Source of the DNA: Cyanobacteria bacterium FACHB-471
GTDB taxonomy: Bacteria; Cyanobacteriota; Cyanobacteriia; Elainellales; Elainellaceae
DNA length: 64,000 nt
Reading direction: 5' to 3'
Assembly: GCA_014695345.1 (NCBI GenBank)
Contig: JACJOC010000086.1
Location: 1 to 64,000, forward strand
Positions 8,434 through 15,750 of the stretch are shown in pieces; within the stretch, counting starts at the first letter, position 1, and every line of letters starts with the position of its first letter. The notes below the pieces were generated by a model. It saw nothing but the letters and a program-made list of their open reading frames with translations. It made no database searches and was not told where the DNA came from. A program made the translations under genes and the position numbers.

Positions 8434-9375
8434 TTAAAAAGTCAGTTGAAAGGTATTGTTCAGATCGAACGCAGTGCCAATTAAAGCAGGGCGACTGTTG
8501 AATTCAGCCCAGGTTGCTATTATCTCTAAACAACGAATTTCGCCCACTTTCGTCATCATTTCTAGCTCATGACGAAGAAATATAGGTTTACCGAGTTGGA
8601 TTTCTAGCCTGTTTGCATAAGCAAGCAGATCAGGATCAACTAAATCCCAAAGTTTCATAGTGTGGAGTTCTGCTTGGGTGTAGCCCGTCAACTGTTCCGT
8701 AGCTGGGTTGACATAGCAAAACTGTTCGTCTTGATAGATAAAAATGGCAGATGTAGCTGTCTCAGCTACTGCCCGAAATTTTGCTTCACTTTCTTGCAGC
8801 GTTGCCTCTATTTGTCTGCGCTCAGTAACATCACGTGCTACAACATAGAGCGCCAGCGCCCCTTTAAATGAAATTAGGCTCAGTCTAACTTCAGCTTCTA
8901 TCCAGAATCCATCTTTGTGACGACACGATTGTTCTGTGATGAGGCAGTGCTGTTCCAGCAGCAGATGATAAATTTGCCGGTCGATTTGCTGGCGATCGCC
9001 TTCCACGATATCGTACAAGTTTAAGGGTGATTCCTCAGTCTGGTCATATCCCAACCACCGCTGAAAAGCTAAATTAGCTTGCAAAACTTGCTTGGTATTT
9101 AGGTCTACTATGCAAATGCTTTCCGAAGCTGGCTTATCGTCCTGATTTAAAGAATGTTGGTCTGGACATTTCAAGGAGGTCTGATGAGCCCCATACACAA
9201 GTTTTGCCAAAGCTTGTTTGGCGGCTTCGGCTGACCGGAGACGCAACAATAGCTGCTCCAAAATCTGGCACTCAGTCTGGAATATGCCTAACTCAATCAC
9301 GGGTTCTCCTGATGCTGAGATCACGGGTAGTGCAAACTCCTGAAGCCTGTTAAAGGGTTCAAGGGACTGACTCAA
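8434..9375 (-). CDS. Tandem PAS-domain protein without output domain
   Basis: The protein is 313 residues long. A helical N-terminal region of about 75 residues precedes two PAS/PAC units. The first spans about residues 88-190 (CIVDLNTKQVLQANLAFQRW, then VVARDVTERRQIEATLQESE). The second spans about 197-310 (ATSAIFIYQDEQFCYVNPAT and YTQAELHTMKLWDLVDPD). PAS domains sense small ligands, redox or light and mediate dimerisation. No kinase, cyclase, GGDEF or DNA-binding domain follows, and the frame stops soon after the second PAC. It probably works by binding a partner, or it is the input half of a split regulator. No partner is adjacent. Confidence 0.82.
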   Translation of the reverse strand: MSQSLEPFNRLQEFALPVISASGEPVIELGIFQTECQILEQLLLRLRSAEAAKQALAKLVYGAHQTSLKCPDQHSLNQDDKPASESICIVDLNTKQVLQANLAFQRWLGYDQTEESPLNLYDIVEGDRQQIDRQIYHLLLEQHCLITEQSCRHKDGFWIEAEVRLSLISFKGALALYVVARDVTERRQIEATLQESEAKFRAVAETATSAIFIYQDEQFCYVNPATEQLTGYTQAELHTMKLWDLVDPDLLAYANRLEIQLGKPIFLRHELEMMTKVGEIRCLEIIATWAEFNSRPALIGTAFDLNNTFQLTF

Positions 9376-9740
9376 TAATCTGCCCCGATGTTCCTGAGTC
9401 AGAAAGCAAAAGGGGAACAGGAAGACTGTGGGAGGAGGGAGACTGTAACATTTATTCCTTCAGGGCTCATAACAGACAAAGCACGAAGCAGGTAATTCCT
9501 GTTTTAATGAGGGGCTTGAGCTCTTTATAGCTAAAGGCTGGCGCGTGGGTCTGTTCTTAACAAATTTACAAGCCCATTCGGATTAGGTTGTAGATTCCGT
9601 GAAGTCTTTATACAAAGCTGGCTTAGCCCGCTTTGGGCTGATACGTTTTAGGTAGAGTAATCTATCGTCTGGCGCTGTAGGAGTCTACAAGCTGAGCAGA
9701 GTAAACGGTTTTAAAGTTTGAACAATAAATTTAAGTAAAA
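9376..9740. other. Intergenic between divergent PAS and RHH genes
   Basis: This 365-base region contains the divergent promoters of the PAS gene (minus) and the RHH gene (plus). I see a short imperfect stem around 9628-9642 (AGCCCGCTTTGGGCT) but no gene or recognised RNA. Confidence 0.5.
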
Positions 9741-9989
9741 ATGGCTAGTAAGTTAGTAGCATTTAGACTGCCAGACGATGTCGTACAGGCGATCGAATCT
9801 GAAGCTAAGACAACTGGAAAAGACAAAACGGCAGTTGTCGTACAGGCGCTCCGACATTTTTTTGATTTGCCTTCTGCATCAGAGTCCAACCGGGTAGAAG
9901 GACTTCAGCAACAGATGAATGAGCTTCAGCAGAAGGTGGAAAGGTTGACCGAGCAGCTTAGCAATACGACTCTATCGCAACTGAAGTGA
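9741..9989 (+). CDS. Ribbon-helix-helix (CopG/Arc-type) DNA-binding protein
   Basis: The protein is 82 residues long. The first 45 residues fit the RHH fold: the beta strand KLVAFRLPDDVV for major-groove contacts, helix A QAIESEAKTTG, the turn KDKTAVVVQAL and helix B. The rest is a heptad-patterned helix (LQQQMNELQQKVERLTEQL) likely to form a coiled coil. It is probably a dimeric or tetrameric repressor. No toxin gene lies next to it, so this looks like a stand-alone regulator rather than an antitoxin. The ribosome binding site is weak and A-rich. The gene is followed by a bidirectional terminator at 10035. Confidence 0.8.
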   Translation: MASKLVAFRLPDDVVQAIESEAKTTGKDKTAVVVQALRHFFDLPSASESNRVEGLQQQMNELQQKVERLTEQLSNTTLSQLK

Positions 9990-10034
9990 CTGGCGCTGTT
10001 GCTTAACCTACATCCAGGGCTGATTGTTTGAAGG

Positions 10035-10073
10035 AAAAAAGGGAGACGGGGCAAAGCCCCGTCTCCCTTTTTT
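10035..10073. terminator. Bidirectional intrinsic terminator
   Basis: An 18-bp perfect stem pairs 10035-10052 with 10056-10073 around an AAA loop. It has a GC-rich core (GGGAGACGGGGC) and A6/T6 outer ends. It lies between the convergent RHH gene (plus) and the secreted-protein gene (minus) and serves both strands. Confidence 0.9.
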
Positions 10074-10087
10074 CAACCTGTTCCTTT

Positions 10088-10504
10088 CTAGTTCTCTTGC
10101 ACGATCGTGAGCGTGTATGGATGGCTGGACTGAGTGCGATCGCCCACAAACACGGAGTAAGTTCCCTGTTCCCACACGCCAGGAACTTCGATATTGCCAC
10201 CAGAATAGCTATCCGCCAAGACGCACTGATTGCGTCCACCCGGACCCTGGATTAGTAGGGTTGGCTGTCCTTCACTTTGCAGGGTAAACCGCAGGGAGGC
10301 ATTTTCCCCGGTCACTCTCACAACCTCGTTGGGTGTGCTAGCAATAAAACCACACTGGCTGGATTGCGAACCGCCTGATGAGCCTTGGCTAACCGCTTGA
10401 CCAGAGGAGATCGGAGTTTGTACATCTGCACGAGCAACTGTTGCAGCGGTGAGGGTTGCTAGTAGAGCAGCAGGGATAACCAGAGCTTTCATTAGTAGTT
10501 TCAT
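10088..10504 (-). CDS. Small secreted beta-rich protein
   Basis: The protein is 138 residues long. A clear Sec signal peptide (KLLMKALVIPAALLATLTAA, cleavage near ARA-D at about residue 27) precedes a serine/glycine-rich linker and one compact beta domain. That domain contains SLRFTLQSEGQPTLLIQGPG, NQCVLADSYSGGN and GTYSVFVGDR. Its two cysteines (SSQCGF and NQCVL) could form a disulfide. The fold pattern recalls bacterial pre-peptidase C-terminal (PPC-type) domains, but it stands alone. GGAGGG lies eight bases before the ATG at 10504, which favours it over an earlier in-frame start. It is probably periplasmic or extracellular, function unknown. Confidence 0.72.
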   Translation of the reverse strand: MKLLMKALVIPAALLATLTAATVARADVQTPISSGQAVSQGSSGGSQSSQCGFIASTPNEVVRVTGENASLRFTLQSEGQPTLLIQGPGGRNQCVLADSYSGGNIEVPGVWEQGTYSVFVGDRTQSSHPYTLTIVQEN

Positions 10505-10614
10505 GTGTTCAACCCTCCAATGGGGCTTCAATATCTGTATCCTAGCGTTGTAATTTTTATAACCTTGTTCTTTCTGTGACAGTTCCTCAACTGAACAATA
10601 TTAGCTTTGAAATC

Positions 10615-11904
10615 TCACAAGTTCAATTTCTGGAGGACCGTAAAAATAGCGATTGATAGTCCAGCGGCAGCAGGAATTGTAACAAGCCAGGCTAAGGCAA
10701 TCTGGCGCAGGGTGCCAAATTGAATAGAGGAGTCCGGCGATCGCCCTCGTTGTACCAGACCAATTCCTACGACCGCGCCCACCAGAGCATGGGAAGTAGA
10801 AATCGGTAAACCCAGTCGAGATGCAAGTAAAACAGTGGTTGCAGTCGATAATTCTGCACAAAAACCAGCACTGGGCTGAAGCGGAATGATGCCCTCGCCA
10901 ATAGTTTTGATCACGTTCTTGCCGAATACTGCCAATCCAGCCGTGATCCCAATGCCACCCAGTACTAAAATCCAGGTCGGAACGCTGAAATCGCTAAGAG
11001 GAATGCTGCCTGTGCGGTGGATGTAAACGATCGCCGCTAGGGGTGCAACAGCATTCCCTACATCGTTGGAGCCGTGAGCAAAAGCAACGAAGCAAGCGCT
11101 GAGAAATTGGAAACGAGCAAGTTGGGTTTCAACTGGGTTAGGGAATGGGGAGTGGGGAGTGAGGATCGGGGATTGGGGGGGAGGGGGTGCGGATTGGGTG
11201 CGGGTTTTGAGTTGGTTCCAAGTGATAAAGGTGAGGCTGGCGGTGGCGATTGCTCCAACCATCAGCGGCAGATCGTGGGACGGGAGCGGCAGTGCTTGAA
11301 ATTGCGGTAGACGAAAAATGGGTGGGAGAGCGATCGCGCTAAAAACGCTGACTAGAGCAGCACTGAGCCAGGGAATCCATTCATAAAGCTGCTGGACTGG
11401 GTTGGATTGCGCCAGAATCCAACGATAAATCAGGGTGTAAAACAGTGCGCTGACCGAGCCACTAATTGCTGGGGTCAATATCCAGGTAACGGAAATGATA
11501 CCCAGTGAGCCCCAATCTACGGCTTGAGTGCCTGCTGCTAGCCAACCAAATCCGGCGATCGCTCCTACAACGGCGTGAGAAGAAGCAACGGGTAGCCCAA
11601 ATGTTGTTGCGACTTGTAGCCAGATGCCACAGGCAATTAACGTTGAAGTCATTCCCAGTAGCAGCACATGGGGATCAGCAGCAAACGTAGCGGGATCAAC
11701 AACTCCCGTAGCAATTGTGTTTGAAACATTTCTGCCAAATAGGACTGCGCCGGTGAATTCGAGAATTCCGGCGATCGCCAATGCCTGCCGCAGGGTTACT
11801 GCCTTTGAACCAACAGACGTTCCCATCGAGTTGGCAACATCGTTAGCACCAAGGTTCCAGGCGACATAAAAAGCGAGAACGGCAGTTAGACCAAGAAACA
11901 GCAT
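10615..11904 (-). CDS. Pit-family inorganic phosphate transporter
   Basis: The protein is 429 residues long. Both halves carry the Pit signature: AWNLGANDVANSMGTSVGS near the N-terminus and AFAHGSNDVGNAVAPLAA in the second half. Each is followed by (S/T)SHA-VVGA-type motifs (VASSHAVVGAIAG and STSHALVGAVVG). About ten to twelve membrane helices are visible. It imports phosphate, usually as a metal-phosphate complex, with H+ or Na+. The central cytoplasmic loop (about residues 230-265) is very proline-rich (SAPPPPQSPILTP) and is encoded by a short G/C-rich repeat tract like those found between genes elsewhere in the window. No PhoU-like partner is adjacent. Confidence 0.9.
   Translation of the reverse strand: MLFLGLTAVLAFYVAWNLGANDVANSMGTSVGSKAVTLRQALAIAGILEFTGAVLFGRNVSNTIATGVVDPATFAADPHVLLLGMTSTLIACGIWLQVATTFGLPVASSHAVVGAIAGFGWLAAGTQAVDWGSLGIISVTWILTPAISGSVSALFYTLIYRWILAQSNPVQQLYEWIPWLSAALVSVFSAIALPPIFRLPQFQALPLPSHDLPLMVGAIATASLTFITWNQLKTRTQSAPPPPQSPILTPHSPFPNPVETQLARFQFLSACFVAFAHGSNDVGNAVAPLAAIVYIHRTGSIPLSDFSVPTWILVLGGIGITAGLAVFGKNVIKTIGEGIIPLQPSAGFCAELSTATTVLLASRLGLPISTSHALVGAVVGIGLVQRGRSPDSSIQFGTLRQIALAWLVTIPAAAGLSIAIFTVLQKLNL
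11134..11207. repeat. G-rich short-repeat tract inside the phosphate-transporter gene
   Basis: The tract is built from GGGGATTGGGG / GGGGAGTGGGG-type units. The same kind of sequence occurs between genes at 14461-14525, 19277-19373, 42413-42447 and 49884-49907. Here it stays in frame and encodes the proline-rich cytoplasmic loop. Confidence 0.6.
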
Positions 11905-12543
11905 GTTAAGTGAACCAGACCAGCTTAACTCCCTTCAAACTCTCGCCTGTAGCGCCCCTCGTATAACTTAGCTTCATCAAAAATTTATACTTGAGCCCGA
12001 TAAAACCTTGTGCTGAAAAGAGTTTGATTCTAATTTCTGCCAATTTTTCCTTCCCTGAGATTCAGCCTAGGGTAGGATGTTGTGCTTTTTTCCGCTTGTT
12101 ACAGTGCGGTTGTTAACTTAACGTTACGTGAACGTCATTTGGAAATAACCTGCCTTAGTAGGTTTTGTAGCCCACTCATAGCCCATTGTTAAACGCTGGT
12201 CTTGACACTATCTTTACACACGGATACAACCAATGTTATACACGTATAACGCCTTGACTTTGACTGACTGTTAGACCTTGTTTGGTTTTAGGTCAGAACT
12301 CAGCCCCCCATTCAGCGTTGTTTCAGTTAGGGAGTTCAGTAGATACAGCGCCAAGGAGTTGCAAAGTCAAAATTCAGTTTGAGAACTGAAATGGCGGTCG
12401 GATTTAGGGCAATTATCGCCAGCATTCTTCAGCCCTGATTGGAAGGATAGCTAGTGACTTCTAACCCTAGATCAATCACCTGAAGATTCGTCACAATTGC
12501 ACACCCCTGACTGCTCACCCTTTAACGAGTGAACTTTTTTCAT
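11905..12543. other. 640-base regulatory gap before the polysaccharide locus
   Basis: No gene is visible between the divergent pit gene and the first glycosyltransferase. The right half holds the promoter and palindrome annotated at 12202-12250, leaving a 5' leader of about 300 bases. I see no recognisable riboswitch in the leader. Confidence 0.6.
12202..12250 (+). promoter_or_regulatory. Candidate sigma-70 promoter plus 16-bp palindrome for the polysaccharide operon
   Basis: TTGACA at 12202-12207 is separated by exactly 17 bases from TACAAC at 12225-12230, giving a full -35 and a 4/6 match for -10. Immediately downstream, at the expected start site, lies the perfect inverted repeat GTTATAC-AC-GTATAAC (12235-12250), placed as an operator would be. 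The promoter call is from sequence. The operator role is inference. Confidence 0.55.
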
Positions 12544-13395
12544 ATGGCTATTTCACACGTTCACCCTACTGTCGTAGCGCTGCCAGATGTGACTGACGCA
12601 GAGGCGTTACCAAACCTAGATGTACATCTACTAGGTCGTCGAATTACCTGTATGACAGCGACAGCAATCGTTGGAGCGATTCATAGCGCCTGTGTTGAGC
12701 AGAGAAAAATTACGGTGGCGCACTCCAATGTGCATGGGTTCAATCTATCCATGCAGCTACCCTGGTTCTACAATTTCTTGCAAAGTGCAGACATCGTGCA
12801 TTGTGATGGCACGGGGATTTTAAAGGCAATCCGGATTATGGGAACGGAGCTACCGATTCAGTACCGTGTCTCCTACACTCAGCTATTGCCGAAGCTTTTA
12901 CAGCATTGTGACCAGCATGGGCTGTCTCTTTTTCTGCTGGGTTCTGAGTGTGAGCATTTGCAGAAAGCATTGGAGAATGTGCGGACTCAGTACCCCAACA
13001 TTCGGCTGAGCGGTCACGACGGCTATTTTGACATGAATGACCCTGTTGAGAATGATTTAGTGGTTGAGCAGATCAATCGAGTCAAACCCAACGTTTTGTT
13101 AGTGGGAATGGGAATGCCACGCCAGGAAAACTGGATTCGGCAAAACCGTCATCGGCTTTCGACCAATGCGATTTTGGCGGGTGGTGCAGCAATTGATCGG
13201 CTGGCAGGGATCGTTTCAACCTGTCCTACTTATCTCTCTGATGCTGGACTGGAGTGGCTTTATCGGTTGTGGCACGAGCCCAAACGGTTAGCGACGCGCT
13301 ATTTGCTGGGCAATCCTGCTTTCCTGATGCAGATTGCTTTGGCGAAGGTGCAGGTACGTCCGGCTGAGGTTCTGGTGATTCAGTCTCAGCAATGA
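12544..13395 (+). CDS. WecG/TagA/CpsF-family glycosyltransferase (GT26)
   Basis: This enzyme of about 283 residues should add an N-acetylmannosamine(uronate)-type or similar sugar to an undecaprenyl-linked intermediate on the cytoplasmic face of the membrane. Family motifs are visible: AHSNVHGFNLSM, VHCDGTGILKAI, VLLVGMGMPRQENWI and AGGAAIDRLAG. The C-terminal basic helix (LYRLWHEPKRLATRYL) is the membrane-contact tail of GT26 enzymes. I chose ATG 12544; a GTG five codons upstream is possible and neither has a strong ribosome binding site. It is the first gene of the locus and is followed after 16 bases by a GT4 gene. Confidence 0.88.
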   Translation: MAISHVHPTVVALPDVTDAEALPNLDVHLLGRRITCMTATAIVGAIHSACVEQRKITVAHSNVHGFNLSMQLPWFYNFLQSADIVHCDGTGILKAIRIMGTELPIQYRVSYTQLLPKLLQHCDQHGLSLFLLGSECEHLQKALENVRTQYPNIRLSGHDGYFDMNDPVENDLVVEQINRVKPNVLLVGMGMPRQENWIRQNRHRLSTNAILAGGAAIDRLAGIVSTCPTYLSDAGLEWLYRLWHEPKRLATRYLLGNPAFLMQIALAKVQVRPAEVLVIQSQQ

Positions 13396-13411
13396 CTTTC
13401 ATACACATGAG

Positions 13412-14524
13412 ATGAAAATTCTCCAGGCAATTTATCAGTATCAAACGGGTGGCGGCTCGCTTCAGGTTGTTGCGGACTTAGCAACTGCTGCCCGCTGTAG
13501 TGGACATGAGGTGACGGTTTTAGCCAAAGATGCTGATGTGTCGGAGGCGATCGCCGCTGAGCGTTTCTTTACAGGCAACAAACTTCTAGACGGTTGGCGG
13601 CTCTGGCAACGACTACAGCGCGAGAATTACGATATCGTGCATGTCCACGACCGCTACTGTTCCCTGTTGTTGCGGTTGATCCCCCATGTGCCTGCTTCTG
13701 TGCAGACCAACCACATTGCCTATCGCACTCGCCGTCGCCTCACCCGCTTTGCTGATTGTGTGGTGGGTTGTTCTAAAGCAATGGATCGACACCATGCGGA
13801 GTTTTTTCGTCTGCCGCCGGAGCGACGGGCACTGATCCCCAATGGTGTGTATTTCCGTTCACCCAACCTAGAACGCGCTGAAGCACTGCGCCAGCAATTA
13901 CCCGCATCATTGCGATCGCGTCAAATTTGCTTAACAGTGGCTCGGCTTTCAGAGCAGAAGGGTCACGCCTATCTGTTGGAGGCGATTGCCCAGCTTCCAC
14001 ACTCCCTGCGTGAATCTTGGTGCTTTGTCTGGGCAGGGGACGGTGAACTCAGAGAAACTCTGCAACTCCAGGCAAAACAGCAAGGCGTTTCCCAGGACAT
14101 TGTATTTTTGGGGCAAACTTCAGAGGTTTCAGAATGGCTCTCTCTTGCCGATGCCTTCGTGCTGCCGTCTCTGTATGAAGGTTTGCCTCTAGCGCTAATG
14201 GAAGCAATGGCAGCAGGTTTACCCTGTCTCGCAACAGATATTGACGGTAATCAAGAATTACTACATCAGGGTGAAAATGGCTGGCTATGCCAAGTGCGTG
14301 ATCCCAAAGCTTTGGCTAATGCACTAGAGCATTTGCTAACGGATGAGGAATTGCGATCGCGCCTCGGCAAGCAAGCTCAAGCCGATTACTGGAGCCAGTG
14401 GACCTTTGATCGCACCTGGCAGCAGTACGAAGCGCTTTATCAGCGGTTAGCGTCTAGAAGTCGGGGATTGGGGGTTAGAGGTTGGGGATTGGGAAAGATC
14501 TCCAGCCCAACCTCCAGCCCCTAG
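13412..14524 (+). CDS. Glycosyltransferase family 4
   Basis: The protein is 370 residues long with a GT-B fold. The N-terminus is MKILQAIYQYQTGGGSLQVV. The donor domain has LTVARLSEQKGHAYLLEAI and the EX7E motif in SLYEGLPLALMEAMAAGLP. It extends an exopolysaccharide repeat unit. The C-terminal 24 residues (SRGLGVRGWGLGK then SSPTSSP) do not belong to the family. They are encoded by the G/C-rich short-repeat tract at 14461-14525, suggesting that the repeat invaded the gene end and changed the stop. It follows the GT26 gene by 16 bases, consistent with one operon. Confidence 0.88.
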   Translation: MKILQAIYQYQTGGGSLQVVADLATAARCSGHEVTVLAKDADVSEAIAAERFFTGNKLLDGWRLWQRLQRENYDIVHVHDRYCSLLLRLIPHVPASVQTNHIAYRTRRRLTRFADCVVGCSKAMDRHHAEFFRLPPERRALIPNGVYFRSPNLERAEALRQQLPASLRSRQICLTVARLSEQKGHAYLLEAIAQLPHSLRESWCFVWAGDGELRETLQLQAKQQGVSQDIVFLGQTSEVSEWLSLADAFVLPSLYEGLPLALMEAMAAGLPCLATDIDGNQELLHQGENGWLCQVRDPKALANALEHLLTDEELRSRLGKQAQADYWSQWTFDRTWQQYEALYQRLASRSRGLGVRGWGLGKISSPTSSP

Positions 14525-14525
14525 T
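14461..14525. repeat. G-rich then C-rich short-repeat tract at a gene end
   Basis: GGGGATTGGGGG-type units are followed by CCAGCCC/CCTCCAGCCCC units, forming a loose inverted arrangement across the stop codon of the GT4 gene. Confidence 0.6.
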
Positions 14526-14590
14526 TCTTTCTTCATGAAACTTTATTGAGATTTCACCGTCTCTTCAGCAGAAGTATCTGGATCACTGCA

Positions 14591-15610
14591 ATGCCTAATT
14601 CATCTGAAGCGTCCAGCGATCGCCTTCCCAAGTTTAGCGTCGTGATCCCGGCGTACAACGCCAGTCCGTTTTTGATAGATTGTCTCAACTCGGTGTTGGC
14701 GCAAACCGACCCAGACTTTGAGGCGATCGTGGTCAACGATGGCTCTACGGACAATACGGCTGAGATTGCGGCAGAATTTGCCCAGCGAGATCGGCGGATT
14801 GTTCTGGTTAGTCGAATCAACGGAGGGTTGGCGGCTGCCCGTAACAGCGGCATCGCGGCGGCAAAAGGTGAACTGGTGGCGTTTCTAGATGCAGACGATC
14901 GCTGGTGTCCTGAAAAATTGGCGGCTCACCGTCAGGCGATGGATAGTGACCCTAATGCATCGGTGAGCTATGACTGGGCAGCGTTTATTGACGTAAAGGG
15001 CGATCGCACGGGACTTCACATGAGCCAAGCCCAGATCAACCTGACCCACGAAGCACTGCTGCTCAAAAATTATCTAGGCAATGGCAGTACAGCCGTGGTG
15101 CGACGGTATGTGCTAGAGCAAGCCAATGGATTTGACCCCAGCCTGCGCCGGATGGTTGACCAAGAACTTTGGGTCCGCCTGAGTTTTTATGGACATCGGT
15201 TTCATCTCGTTCCTCAAACGCTAACCGAATATCGAACGCATCCAGGCAGCTTCACGGCAGACACTGAGCGGATGCTGCAAGGGCTGGAGACGTTTTTGCA
15301 GCAGATTGCTGTTTATGCGCCCGATAGCGTTGAGCGGTTAAGACCCCAAGCGATTGCCTTTACCCATCGCTGGATGGCTCGTGCTGCTTTTGTTGCTGGA
15401 AACTACTCCGCCGCAAGGCAACACGCCCAAGAATCATTGAAAGCTTCGCCTAAAGTCCTGTGGCATGATCCCCGCGCACCGATTACTTTTGCGGCGATCG
15501 CCGTTCAGTCTGTCACGCCTCAACCTGTATTCAACCAATTCCTACAGCTGGGACATCAGCTTACATCACGCTGGTTTCAAATGCGATCAGGAGGGCAGGC
15601 GAGGATTTAG
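14591..15610 (+). CDS. Glycosyltransferase family 2 (GT-A fold)
   Basis: The protein is 339 residues long. The classical GT2 start, SVVIPAYNASPFLIDCLNSV, leads to VVNDGSTDNTAEIA, the NGGLAAARNSGI segment and the metal-binding FLDADDRW. The catalytic-loop QELWVRLSFYGHRF follows. It is an inverting transferase probably acting on a lipid-linked sugar. I chose ATG 14591 because 15 upstream codons in frame lack family similarity. The C-terminal third is helical and contains no obvious transmembrane segment. It lies between a GT4 gene and the co-polymerase gene. Confidence 0.87.
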   Translation: MPNSSEASSDRLPKFSVVIPAYNASPFLIDCLNSVLAQTDPDFEAIVVNDGSTDNTAEIAAEFAQRDRRIVLVSRINGGLAAARNSGIAAAKGELVAFLDADDRWCPEKLAAHRQAMDSDPNASVSYDWAAFIDVKGDRTGLHMSQAQINLTHEALLLKNYLGNGSTAVVRRYVLEQANGFDPSLRRMVDQELWVRLSFYGHRFHLVPQTLTEYRTHPGSFTADTERMLQGLETFLQQIAVYAPDSVERLRPQAIAFTHRWMARAAFVAGNYSAARQHAQESLKASPKVLWHDPRAPITFAAIAVQSVTPQPVFNQFLQLGHQLTSRWFQMRSGGQARI

Positions 15611-15750
15611 GAAATGTTATTGATCGTTGGTTTTGAGTATTCCAACCTAAAAAACAGGAATAAATGCCTATAGCAGGATGTAAAAACTCAAGTTCAATGA
15701 TTTGATACTGCTCAGTCCTTCTACTCCGAGAGGTGGAATAGGTTGCCGTG

